From Labilithrix luteola (lineage in GTDB: Bacteria; Myxococcota_A; Polyangia; Polyangiales; Polyangiaceae), in the NCBI GenBank assembly GCA_026225435.1, contig JAMFST010000161.1, positions 1-13,325 of the forward strand: a DNA stretch of 13,325 nucleotides, given 5' to 3'. Below the pieces are notes generated by a model. That model was given only the letters and a program-made list of their open reading frames with translations, had not been told where the DNA came from and made no database searches. The translations under genes were made by a program, and so were the position numbers. Position 1 is the first letter of the stretch, and every line of letters starts with the position of its first letter. Positions 6,232 through 13,303 of this stretch are shown in pieces.

Positions 6232-7070
6232 GGCGTTCCATCGGGCGCGGCCAGGGTCGCTGCGTCGAGACCGAACGCGGCCGCGTAGGCGGTGTCGACC
6301 GAGCTGTAGTCGCGGGCGAGCAGGGCCACGTGCTCCTCGATGCGGCGATCGACGACCGCGGTGAGCGCGTCCTCGCCGGTGATGCTCGTGTCGCTGCCGA
6401 GGCGGGCCGAGGTCATCTTGCGCACCCGCGCGGGCTCGAGCCGCACGCGTGCCTCCACCAGCTCGCGGAGGATTCGCCAGGAGCGACCGACGCTCTGCTG
6501 CGCCGACGGGGGGAGCGCCACGTCGTGCACCTGGCGGCGGAGGTCGGCCGCCTCGCGCAGCAGCCGCGCCACGTCCGCCGGGAGCGCGCGCGCCCGCGTC
6601 TCGAGGGTATGGGCCAGCGGATCGTCGGCCGGCACGAGGAGCGGCGCGAGCGCCACGACCACCGCCATGGAGAGCGCCACCAGGCGCACCGGCAGGGGAG
6701 CAGCTACGTACATATGAACAATCTGGGCGGCGCCCGCGCCGGTGGCGAGCGAGAGGGCCAGGTGAGCGGCCCGCGAGATCGGACCGCGGACACGCAGCAG
6801 GCGATCGGTGAGGGCCGCGGCCAGGAGCACGGCGCCGCCGACCGGGGTGGTGATCCCGCCGAGGACGGCCGCGGCCAGCGCGCCGAGAGCGCCGGTTCCG
6901 ACCGCCAGCGAGGTGACCCCGCGGCTCACCGCGCAGGCGAAGACGACCGCCAGAGCGACGGCCGCGAGCGAGCCGCCGAGCGGGGAGAGGCGGTAGAGCA
7001 GCGGCCCCGCGCCGAGGAGCGCGGCGGCCGACACGACGGTGGCGACGGGTGCGGCGGACGAGGGGCGCAT
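6216..7070 (-). CDS. Multi-pass membrane protein with cytoplasmic helical tail, partner of the VWA protein
   Basis: The protein has 284 residues starting at the ATG at 7070-7068. The N-terminal half (about 8-147) is almost entirely hydrophobic, with about five candidate membrane segments near 9-26, 33-49, 54-72, 77-88 and 127-147, plus a weaker stretch around 101-118. The second half (about 150-284) is soluble, charged and helical, with pairs such as LLREAADLRRQVHDV and VVDRRIEEHVALLARDY suggesting coiled-coil or helix-bundle contacts. I do not recognise a family. The open frame extends upstream to 7529, but that part lies inside the VWA gene. The chosen start overlaps the VWA stop as TGATG, so the two are probably translated in coupled fashion and act together at the membrane. 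The stop lies within the terminator of the convergent plus-strand unit. Confidence 0.78.
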   Translation of the reverse strand: MRPSSAAPVATVVSAAALLGAGPLLYRLSPLGGSLAAVALAVVFACAVSRGVTSLAVGTGALGALAAAVLGGITTPVGGAVLLAAALTDRLLRVRGPISRAAHLALSLATGAGAAQIVHMYVAAPLPVRLVALSMAVVVALAPLLVPADDPLAHTLETRARALPADVARLLREAADLRRQVHDVALPPSAQQSVGRSWRILRELVEARVRLEPARVRKMTSARLGSDTSITGEDALTAVVDRRIEEHVALLARDYSSVDTAYAAAFGLDAATLAAPDGTPKAPR

Positions 7071-8650
7071 CAGAACTTCGCCGGCGCGCTGAGGTTCTTC
7101 GAGTCGAGCATGACGGCGCGCTTGGCCGCCGCCTTGCCCGCGGTGGACGACGGAGCGGCCGATCCGAAGACCGCGCTGGTGTCCTTGTACGAGTCGATCT
7201 GCCGCTGCAGCGCCATCATCGGCGCAGGCGCGCTCGGCGTCACCGGCGTCGACGCGGCGGGCATCGCTTCGAGGCGCCCCTCGAGCTTGGCAGCCGCGCT
7301 CTGCGACGCCGCCGCGAGCCCCCTGGCGCGCGTGACATCGCCATGGGCGTACGCCTCGGCCGCCTCGAGCTGCTGCTTCGAGGCGGTGATGCTCCCCGCG
7401 CTCGCCAGCACCTCGGCGTTCTCCGAGCCGTCGATCTCGGCCTGATCGACCGCCGCCACCACGTCGAGCCGCGGGAGCTCGAGCTTCTGCGCGGCCCCTT
7501 CGTTCGCGCCGGACGAGAGCGCGGTCCACTGCAGCGTCCCGCCGAAGCTGCGCGCGTCGCCCGTCGCCAGGTCGGAGCGCATCTCGACGAGCACGCGGCG
7601 ATCTTCCTCGGCCGCGAGGTCGCCGAGCTTCAGCTCCACGTCGCCGTCATGATCGATCGCGTTGGCGCCGGTGGCGGAGACGAAGTGGAAGCCGGCGGGG
7701 ATGCGCACGTGGATGTTCGCGTCGCGGGCGAGGGTGGAGGCACCCTGGGTCATCTCCGCGTGCATGAAGGTCGCGAGCCCGCCGTTCGGGTCCAGGTCCC
7801 CCTCCTTGGCGAAGGCGAAGTTGCCGTGCCCGATGCGGGCCACGCTGCTCATGTACGCCTCGTTGAAGTCGAGGCCGATGCCGATGGTCGAGGTGGTCAC
7901 GTGGTGCTCGCTGCCGTCGCTGGCGACGCGCTCGGACTCGACGCGCGACGAATCGAGACCGTCGCTGACCAGGATCACGCGGCGCACGTGCCCGGGGTTG
8001 GCCCCCTCCAGCGTGCGCGCCCCCTGGCGCAGCCCGGCGGCGATGTTGGTGCCGCCGTCGGCGCGCAGATCGCGGACCTTGGCGAGCAGCGCCGAGCGCA
8101 CGTCACCGACGCGGGCCAGAGACTGCAGCGTCTCGGCGCTGTCGGAGTACTGAACGAAGGAGACCTCGTCGTCGTCCTTCATCTCGCCGACGAGCCGCGT
8201 GATGGCGCGCTTGGCCTCCTCGATCTTCTGCCCTTCCATCGAGCCGGAGCGATCGAGGACGATCGAGAGCGAGAGCGGCGCGCGCGGCGCCCCCTCGGCT
8301 GCCTTGTCGGTCCACAGGCGGACCTCGGCGAAGAACGACTGCCCCGCGCCGGTGTGGACACGCGAGCCCTGGAGCGCGAAGAGGCCGTGGATCTTGTCGG
8401 CCGTGAAGGTCTCGGAGCCGCCCGGGCTGCCGGTGGAGCCGACCTGGTGCTGATCGCCGGTCGACCGGGCGATGGGGCCGGCGCCGCTGGTGGGCGTGCG
8501 CAGGAGCACCAGACCGCCGACGGCGAGGACCACCGATCCGAGCGCCAGCGCGCGGCGCGAGCGCGGGTTCACCAGCCAACCGGGGGCGCGTGAGGACGAG
8601 GAGGCGGAGGCAGGGTCGACGACGGTGTCGCGGCGGTACGGGCTGAACAT
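7070..8650 (-). CDS. Membrane-anchored VWA domain protein
   Basis: This 526-residue protein has a short basic N-terminus, one membrane anchor at about 34-50, and a large C-terminal part probably outside the inner membrane. A von Willebrand factor A domain covers about 126-290. Its metal-ion-dependent adhesion site is complete: DRSGS (D133, S135, S137), Thr201 in GGTN and Asp230 in SDG, so it should bind a divalent metal and a partner protein. A beta-rich region follows (about 290-400), then an Ala-rich helical region (about 420-490) and a Ser/Pro/Ala tail. The layout resembles bacterial VWA proteins of the Ca-activated chloride channel-like group; despite that name most have no proven channel function. 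Start support: GGAG on the minus strand at 8664-8661, ten bases before the ATG. It heads a two-gene unit with the membrane protein below it and is divergent from the pseudokinase gene. Confidence 0.9.
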   Translation of the reverse strand: MFSPYRRDTVVDPASASSSSRAPGWLVNPRSRRALALGSVVLAVGGLVLLRTPTSGAGPIARSTGDQHQVGSTGSPGGSETFTADKIHGLFALQGSRVHTGAGQSFFAEVRLWTDKAAEGAPRAPLSLSIVLDRSGSMEGQKIEEAKRAITRLVGEMKDDDEVSFVQYSDSAETLQSLARVGDVRSALLAKVRDLRADGGTNIAAGLRQGARTLEGANPGHVRRVILVSDGLDSSRVESERVASDGSEHHVTTSTIGIGLDFNEAYMSSVARIGHGNFAFAKEGDLDPNGGLATFMHAEMTQGASTLARDANIHVRIPAGFHFVSATGANAIDHDGDVELKLGDLAAEEDRRVLVEMRSDLATGDARSFGGTLQWTALSSGANEGAAQKLELPRLDVVAAVDQAEIDGSENAEVLASAGSITASKQQLEAAEAYAHGDVTRARGLAAASQSAAAKLEGRLEAMPAASTPVTPSAPAPMMALQRQIDSYKDTSAVFGSAAPSSTAGKAAAKRAVMLDSKNLSAPAKF

Positions 8651-8678
8651 GAGCGATGATCTCCGGCGGGCAGATGGG

Positions 8679-8696
8679 GGCGGTGACGGCGGTGAC
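8679..8696. repeat. Tandem 9-base repeat upstream of the VWA gene
   Basis: GGCGGTGAC occurs twice in direct succession, about 30 bases upstream of the VWA start codon. It could be a regulator half-site pair, but two copies of a GC-rich 9-mer are weak evidence. Confidence 0.2.
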
Positions 8697-8844
8697 AGCG
8701 GCGTGCGGGGCTCGGCTTGCGACGCACCACCCGCGAGAAGGATCTGCGGCGCGTGCCGATCGCTCTACCTCGACAGATCCCACCTCACTGGATCGCCCAG
8801 GAGGTCCGCCTGGATCCTCGGGGACCCGGGGCGCGCGCGAATGT

Positions 8845-8858
8845 GTGGAAAATTCCAC
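8845..8858. promoter_or_regulatory. Palindromic probable operator in the divergent VWA/pseudokinase promoter region
   Basis: GTGGAA-AA-TTCCAC is a perfect 6+6 inverted repeat with a two-base centre. Its eight-base A/T-only-plus-G core stands out in very GC-rich DNA. It lies 42 bases before the pseudokinase ATG at 8901 and about 195 bases before the VWA start. The position and symmetry fit a dimeric regulator controlling the pseudokinase gene and perhaps both genes. The regulator is unknown. Confidence 0.45.
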
Positions 8859-8885
8859 CAGGCTGCGGCTGGCGCGCACCTTGCT

Positions 8886-8891
8886 GAAGGG
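8886..8891 (+). promoter_or_regulatory. Ribosome binding site fixing the pseudokinase start
   Basis: GAAGGG ends nine bases before the ATG at 8901, the best Shine-Dalgarno match in the window. It supports this start over the in-frame extension back to 8472, which would overlap the divergent VWA gene. Confidence 0.6.
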
Positions 8892-8900
8892 TTGGTCATC

Positions 8901-11402
8901 ATGGGATCCGCGGCCATTCGACTCGAACCTGTCCGGCGCGCCGGTGATCTCATCGACAACCGCTTCGTCGTCGAGCGGGTGCTCGGTGGGGTTCACAAGC
9001 GCGGCGCCGCGGCGCTGGCCAAAGTGGTCGTGCGCGCCTGGGATCGCACCGCCCGCGCCACCGTCGCTCTGCGCAGCGGAGCTCGCGACGCCGACTCGCG
9101 CATGTTCGCCGTCCGCGCCGAGGGGCGTGCGGCCGCGCTGCATCCGTCCTTCGCCCGCGTGGTCCACGTCGGCGAGGCCTCGCCCGGTGAAGCCTACGTG
9201 GTGACGGAGTGGGTCGAAGGGGAAGACCTCGGCAAGCTCGCGAGCAAGCGGCCGCTGCCCCTCGACGGTGCGCTCGACCTGGTGCGCCGTCTCGCCGAAG
9301 GCGTGCGCGTCCTCAATCGTCGCGGCGCAGCGCACGGGGCGGTGGCCCTCGATCGCGTGCTCGTTCCCGGCGGAGACCTCGCCCGCGCCAAGCTCGTCGG
9401 ACTCGAGCGCGCCCTCTTCCTCGAGCGCGGTCGCGTCGCCCCGCGCTCGGCCGAGGATGCGCGCGAGGACGTGCACGGGCTGGCCCTCCTCCTTTACGGA
9501 GCGCTCGGCGGAGATCCCGTCACGGCCACCGCAGGGAAGTTCTCGCCGCTCCGTCGTCTGCGGGGCGACGTGCCCGCGGAGCTCGACGAGCTGCTGTCGC
9601 GTGCCCTCTCCGGTGACAGCGCGCATCGCCCCGAGGACGTCGCGGCGCTGCTCGCCGATCTCGAGGCGGTGGAGCTGGTGACGCAGGCGACGCGCGGGAA
9701 CAGCAACAGCGGGACCGCCGGCGTCGCTGGCGCGGCCAGCGGCGCGGCGCACCTCGTCACGGTGCTCGCCCTTCGCTCGGCGACCCCCGCGGCACTGCTA
9801 GAGGCGCGGCTCCTCGCCGAGGGGCTCGGCGCGTCGACGCAGGAGACCGGTCCGGGGACGCTCGCCGTCTTCTTCCAGGGGGATCACGGCGCGCGTGAGC
9901 CGGCCGAGCGGACTGCCCGCTGCGCCCTCGCCATCCGCGCCACGCAAGCGCCCGTGTCCATGAGCCTCGCCACCGGCTGCGATCCGGAGCCGCGCTCGGA
10001 GTCGAGCCTGGTGCTCGCCTCGGCCCTCTTCGCGCTCCCCGACGTCCTCGACGCCCAGGGCGGTCCGGTGCACCTCGACAGCGTCACCGCGCGGCTCGTC
10101 GAGGGGCGCTTCGCGCTCGCTCGCGAAGGGGAGGTCGCCTACCTGCACGAGGAGCGCGGTCGCCGCAGCGATCCGCCGCCGGCGCTGCGCGGCACGCCGT
10201 TCGTCGGTCGCGAGCGCGAGAGCGCCGTGCTCGATGCGACCTTCGCCGAGTGCGTCGAGGATCGCGTCGCCCGCGCGGTCGTCCTGCGCGGCGAAGGCGG
10301 CGTCGGCAAGAGCCGCATCGTCCAGGAGTTCGTCCGCCGGGTGAAGGCGCGCGGACTGCCCGGCGAGGTGTGGAGCGCCAGCGCCGAGCCGTTCCGCCAG
10401 CAGTCGCCGTTCGGCGTGCTGGCGCAGCTCGCCCGCGCCTCGGCCGGGATCCTCGACGGCGAGGCGCCCCGCTCGCGCGAGATCAAGCTCAAGGCGCGCG
10501 TCGCCCGCCACGCCGCCCCCACCCATGTCTCCTGGGTCGCGGACGGCCTCGCCGAGATCGCCGGCTCGGGCCGCGTCGGCACCACCGACCTCGGCGACGT
10601 CTGGTCTACCTTCGTGACCGCCGAGTGCGCGGTGCATCCGCTCATCCTCGTCGTCGAGGATCTGCAGTGGATCGACGGACCGAGCCTGCGCCTCCTCGAG
10701 CGCACCTGCGCCGATCTGCGCAACGTGCCGCTGCTGCTCGTGCTCGTCGAGCGCACCGAGGCGGACGCGCCGCCGCGCTCCTGGCGCAACGTGCAGTCGG
10801 TCGAGCTGCCGGTCGGCGAGCTGGCCCGCCCGGAGATGGAGAAGCTGGTGGTCCACCTGGTGGGCGATGCGGTGCAGAACCGGACCGGCGTGCTCGTCGA
10901 GCAAGCGCGCGGCAACGTGCGCGCCCTGCTCGATGCCGTGCGCGACGCCGACGGCGCGACCAAGAACGAGGCCGAGCGTGCGCTCCGTCGCTTCGCCCGC
11001 CTCGGACCGGACGCACAGCGTCTCCTCGCGATCGGCAGTGTCTTCGGGCTGCACTTCTTGCCGGGCGTGGTCGCCCGCTTCGCCAGCCGTCACGGCGACA
11101 CCTTCGTCGCCTCGCGTCCGCTCGACGAGCTGCTGCGCGAGGAGCTGGTCCACGAGGCGCCGCGCGGTCAGTTCCACGGCGAGCCGGAGTACGTCTTCCG
11201 CGACGTGTCCCTGTGGAACGCCAGCGGCACGGCGCTCTCGGCCGACGAGGCGCAGGCGGCGCACAAGTTCGTGGCGCGCTGGCTCGAGGAGGCGGGGGAG
11301 CCGGACACCCAGCGCCTCGCCGAGCACTACCGCCGCGGCGGCGAAGCGGCCGAAGCCGATCGCGTCGGGCTCCTTGCCCGGGCGCTGCGCACGCGCGCGT
11401 GA
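8901..11402 (+). CDS. Pseudokinase - degenerate cyclase-like - AAA ATPase fusion protein
   Basis: The protein has 833 residues. The N-terminal 270 follow a Ser/Thr kinase fold (opening GDLIDNRFVVERVLGG, later EDVHGLALLLYGAL at 189-202 with Asp190 kept), but the catalytic motifs are gone. The glycine loop reads GGVHKRG, VALK has become VALR (Arg58), the HRD/K/N loop reads HGAVALDR (145-152), DFG reads GLE (167-169), and no APE is seen. Residues about 284-418 resemble a class III nucleotide cyclase (VTVLAL..., LAVFF..., DSVTARLVEGRF) without the metal-binding aspartates: VTVLALRS replaces VTVLFAD-type and GPG replaces GDG. An AAA/STAND ATPase then begins at PFVGRERE (433-440), with Walker A GEGGVGKS (464-471) and Walker B LILVVEDLQW (581-590); it looks intact. 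The order matches myxobacterial kinase-cyclase-AAA-TPR proteins, but this one stops right after the ATPase and lacks TPRs. It is probably a non-catalytic, ATP-switched scaffold; the function is inferred. Confidence 0.85.
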   Translation: MGSAAIRLEPVRRAGDLIDNRFVVERVLGGVHKRGAAALAKVVVRAWDRTARATVALRSGARDADSRMFAVRAEGRAAALHPSFARVVHVGEASPGEAYVVTEWVEGEDLGKLASKRPLPLDGALDLVRRLAEGVRVLNRRGAAHGAVALDRVLVPGGDLARAKLVGLERALFLERGRVAPRSAEDAREDVHGLALLLYGALGGDPVTATAGKFSPLRRLRGDVPAELDELLSRALSGDSAHRPEDVAALLADLEAVELVTQATRGNSNSGTAGVAGAASGAAHLVTVLALRSATPAALLEARLLAEGLGASTQETGPGTLAVFFQGDHGAREPAERTARCALAIRATQAPVSMSLATGCDPEPRSESSLVLASALFALPDVLDAQGGPVHLDSVTARLVEGRFALAREGEVAYLHEERGRRSDPPPALRGTPFVGRERESAVLDATFAECVEDRVARAVVLRGEGGVGKSRIVQEFVRRVKARGLPGEVWSASAEPFRQQSPFGVLAQLARASAGILDGEAPRSREIKLKARVARHAAPTHVSWVADGLAEIAGSGRVGTTDLGDVWSTFVTAECAVHPLILVVEDLQWIDGPSLRLLERTCADLRNVPLLLVLVERTEADAPPRSWRNVQSVELPVGELARPEMEKLVVHLVGDAVQNRTGVLVEQARGNVRALLDAVRDADGATKNEAERALRRFARLGPDAQRLLAIGSVFGLHFLPGVVARFASRHGDTFVASRPLDELLREELVHEAPRGQFHGEPEYVFRDVSLWNASGTALSADEAQAAHKFVARWLEEAGEPDTQRLAEHYRRGGEAAEADRVGLLARALRTRA

Positions 11403-11459
11403 CAGCGCGGCGAGACGACCCACGAGATCGGGGCGCGCGGTGACACTTCGTCACGCCTG

Positions 11460-11502
11460 CTCCCGGGACACCGCGCAAACCGGGAGATTGTCGCTTCGCG
11501 AC
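11460..11502 (+). other. Two successive hairpins between pseudokinase and oxygenase genes
   Basis: CTCCCGG (11460-11466) pairs perfectly with CCGGGAG (11480-11486) around 13 bases. It is followed by GTCGC-TTC-GCGAC (11490-11502). No T-run follows. They may be a weak transcription end for the pseudokinase or leader structure for the oxygenase. Nothing else is visible in the 132-base gap. Confidence 0.25.
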
Positions 11503-11534
11503 GCGGTGGCCGCGTCCTTGCTCTAGGTCTGCTC

Positions 11535-12329
11535 GTGCCGTTCTCTCCGCCCAGCGCCCCCACGCTCGACCGCTCGTCGCGCCGGCGCCGCACCGTTCGG
11601 GTGCTGCCGGCGGCCATCGATCCGATGGCCGGCGACCTGGCCGCACGCCTCGCGAGCCACCTCGCCTTGCATGTACGCGCGGCCATTCCACCGGAGGAGG
11701 CAGCTCGCTACGCGGAGCAGGTGTTCGCCGCCCGCGCCGAGTGGAACGCGAACTTCGGCGGCGTGCAGTTCACCCTCGGGCGCGCCTGGTACACCCACCT
11801 CGAGACAGGGACGGCGGCGGCCTACTTCGCCGACGCCGCGGCCTCCGACGCGCGAGTCGAGCGCGCCGTGCCGGGTCTGCAGGCGCTCATCGTGGACCTC
11901 GGCGCGAGGCTCCTGCGCGAGCCTGTCGTCCGCCGCCCGCGCTGGTGCGGACCGGGTGTACATATCTTCACCCCCGGCAACGAGGTCTCGTCCAAGGGGG
12001 GCGACGTCCACTACGACGTCGAGGGGCTCACCCCCGAGCAGCTCGAGCGCCGCGCTGACGCCTACAGCTTCGTGCTCATGCTCCAGCCCTGCGTCGTCGG
12101 CGGCGGGCTGCGCCTGCATGATCGAATGTACGCCGGCGATCCCTACGCCCGCGCGGTCGACGAGGCGACGCCGAGCGAGGTCATCGCCTACGAGCCGGGG
12201 GACCTGGTCGTCTTCGACAGCTACCGGCTGCACCAGATCCTCCCGTTCGGCGGCGATCGCGCCCGCGTGTCGGCCACCTTCCATGTGGCCCGATTGCCCG
12301 ATGGGCGCGCCTTCGAGTCCTGGTTCTGA
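11535..12329 (+). CDS. 2-oxoglutarate/Fe(II)-dependent oxygenase-like protein
   Basis: From a GTG at 11535 the protein has 264 residues. It shows the iron triad of the cupin-fold oxygenases: H159-Y-D161 in VHYDVEGL and a distal His233 in FDSYRLHQI, with Arg244 (R-V-S) eleven residues later, the usual 2-oxoglutarate-binding position. The strand GDLVVFDSYRLHQILPF before and around the distal His is typical of prolyl 4-hydroxylase-like folds. No signal peptide or membrane segment is visible, so it is probably cytoplasmic. The substrate could be a protein side chain or a small molecule; the sequence does not decide. The N-terminal 30 residues are basic and low in complexity; the ATG at 11625 would give a 234-residue protein that keeps the whole domain. 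The ribosome binding site at the GTG is weak (TAGG). The downstream PilZ pair runs in the same direction after 84 bases. Confidence 0.7.
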   Translation: MPFSPPSAPTLDRSSRRRRTVRVLPAAIDPMAGDLAARLASHLALHVRAAIPPEEAARYAEQVFAARAEWNANFGGVQFTLGRAWYTHLETGTAAAYFADAAASDARVERAVPGLQALIVDLGARLLREPVVRRPRWCGPGVHIFTPGNEVSSKGGDVHYDVEGLTPEQLERRADAYSFVLMLQPCVVGGGLRLHDRMYAGDPYARAVDEATPSEVIAYEPGDLVVFDSYRLHQILPFGGDRARVSATFHVARLPDGRAFESWF

Positions 12330-12413
12330 CACAGAATTTTGGCCATGTAGGTCAAGGTAGGTAGCGTCGAGACAGGCCGCAGTTGTTGCTGGCCAGGAGA
12401 GATGCCCGCCACC

Positions 12414-12803
12414 ATGACCAATCCCAGCGCCCGCTACGAACGCCAAGCCCTCCGGCGCGCCGTCCGACTCGAATGCCAGGCCGTACGGGAAGGGGACTTT
12501 CGCCTCCTCGGCACCCGGGCGGTGGATCTTTCCCCCTTCGGTATGCGCATCCTCACGGACGAGCAGGCCGAGCTCGGCGACGAGGTGCTCGTCACCTTTC
12601 GCGCCCCTGCCAGCCACACCTGGATCGACGTCGTCGCCAGGGTGATCGCCCGCTTCGACGGCTCGCTCGGCCTGCACTTCGAGGACATGGACGAGGCCTC
12701 GCGCTCGCTGCTGGCGCGCACGCTCCGTGGTCTGCCCCCTCCGCTGCCTCGCAACCGGCGCGCCGACGAGATGCTCGCCCCGGCCCTGCAGGGGGTTGCC
12801 TGA
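12414..12803 (+). CDS. PilZ domain protein, first of a tandem pair
   Basis: From the ATG at 12414 the protein has 129 residues, nearly all one PilZ domain, the receptor module for cyclic di-GMP. The ligand signature is complete: RRAVR (14-18, RxxxR) on the N-terminal loop and DLSPFG (38-43, DxSxxG) on the first strand. The beta-barrel strands LGDEVLVTF and GLHFEDM follow. A tail with LRGLPPPLPR closes the domain. A stand-alone PilZ protein normally relays cyclic di-GMP levels to a partner by changing shape; motility and surface behaviour are common outputs, but the target here is unknown. AGGAGAG ends 12 bases before this ATG; it touches the in-frame ATG at 12402, so that start is less likely. 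The stop overlaps the next start as TGATG. Confidence 0.88.
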   Translation: MTNPSARYERQALRRAVRLECQAVREGDFRLLGTRAVDLSPFGMRILTDEQAELGDEVLVTFRAPASHTWIDVVARVIARFDGSLGLHFEDMDEASRSLLARTLRGLPPPLPRNRRADEMLAPALQGVA

Positions 12804-13234
12804 TGGTCTCCTCGACCTTCGCCGCGCGTCGCTTCGACCGCACCAGCATCCGCCGCATGCTCAAGGTGCCCTGCGTCGTCGTGCGCGAGCGCGACTTTCG
12901 CCCCATCGCCAGCTCCACCAGCGACATCTCGCCGGACGGGATGCAGGTCCTCTCCGAGGCCGACGTCAGCGTCGGCGAGCCGCTCCTCGTCACCTTCCAG
13001 GCGACGCGTCAGGGGCTCTGGTTCGACACCGACGCCACCGTCGTCCGCATCTGTCACGGTCTGCGCGACGAGGATCGCGGGCGCTCGCTCGGCATCCGCT
13101 TCGACACCCTCGACTCGATCGAGCGGCTGATCCTCCGCGGTGCCTGGCGCAAGATCCCGCCGCCGTTGCCCCGTCGGGCCGCGCGTATCGATTACGCCAG
13201 CACCGTCCGTCGCATCGCCGCCGGGGTCGGCTGA
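12803..13234 (+). CDS. PilZ domain protein, second of a tandem pair
   Basis: The protein has 143 residues starting at the ATG that overlaps the stop of the first PilZ gene (TGATG), so translation is probably coupled. The DxSxxG motif is present as DISPDG (41-46). Aligned to its neighbour, the RRAVR motif reads RRMLK (17-21), so the second arginine is lysine; a nearby RTSIR (13-17) could supply an RxxxR in a shifted register. Strands VGEPLLVTF and GIRFDTL match the first protein's LGDEVLVTF and GLHFEDM. Both end in a PPPLPR tail, so they look like a tandem duplication. Binding of cyclic di-GMP may be weaker or different, and the two may form a hetero-oligomer; this is inference. No gene follows until the window edge. 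Confidence 0.87.
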   Translation: MVSSTFAARRFDRTSIRRMLKVPCVVVRERDFRPIASSTSDISPDGMQVLSEADVSVGEPLLVTFQATRQGLWFDTDATVVRICHGLRDEDRGRSLGIRFDTLDSIERLILRGAWRKIPPPLPRRAARIDYASTVRRIAAGVG

Positions 13235-13276
13235 TCCGGTCGCCGCGCTGCGGCGATCGCTTTGCCGTGGCGGAAT

Positions 13277-13303
13277 CCCTGCGGAGCTAATAACTCCGCG
13301 GGG
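13277..13303 (+). promoter_or_regulatory. Hairpin touching the next start codon
   Basis: CCCTGCGGAG (13277-13286) pairs with CTCCGCGGGG (13294-13303), ten pairs with one G-U, around a CTAATAA loop. No T-run follows. Instead an ATG starts at 13304, directly at the base of the stem. It could be a poor terminator for the PilZ pair or a structure that limits translation of the next gene; the only GGAG nearby is inside the stem. Confidence 0.4.

Noticed and set aside
7049..8593. Long plus-strand open frame (514 codons) opposite the VWA gene
   Set aside because: It is Arg-rich and domain-less, while the minus strand encodes a complete VWA metal site.
8472..8900. N-terminal extension of the pseudokinase frame upstream of 8901
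   Set aside because: It would overlap the divergent VWA gene by about 180 bases and lacks kinase-like sequence. GAAGGG before 8901 sets the start.
9798..11423. Long minus-strand open frame (541 codons) opposite the pseudokinase gene
   Set aside because: It has no domain, whereas the plus strand holds Walker A and B motifs in a continuous frame with a good ribosome binding site.
12356..12366. GGTAGGTAGCG, a fragment also found in GEMM-type cyclic di-GMP riboswitches, just before the PilZ genes
   Set aside because: The required GCAAA-containing conserved segments are absent upstream, where the oxygenase gene ends, so no riboswitch can be supported.
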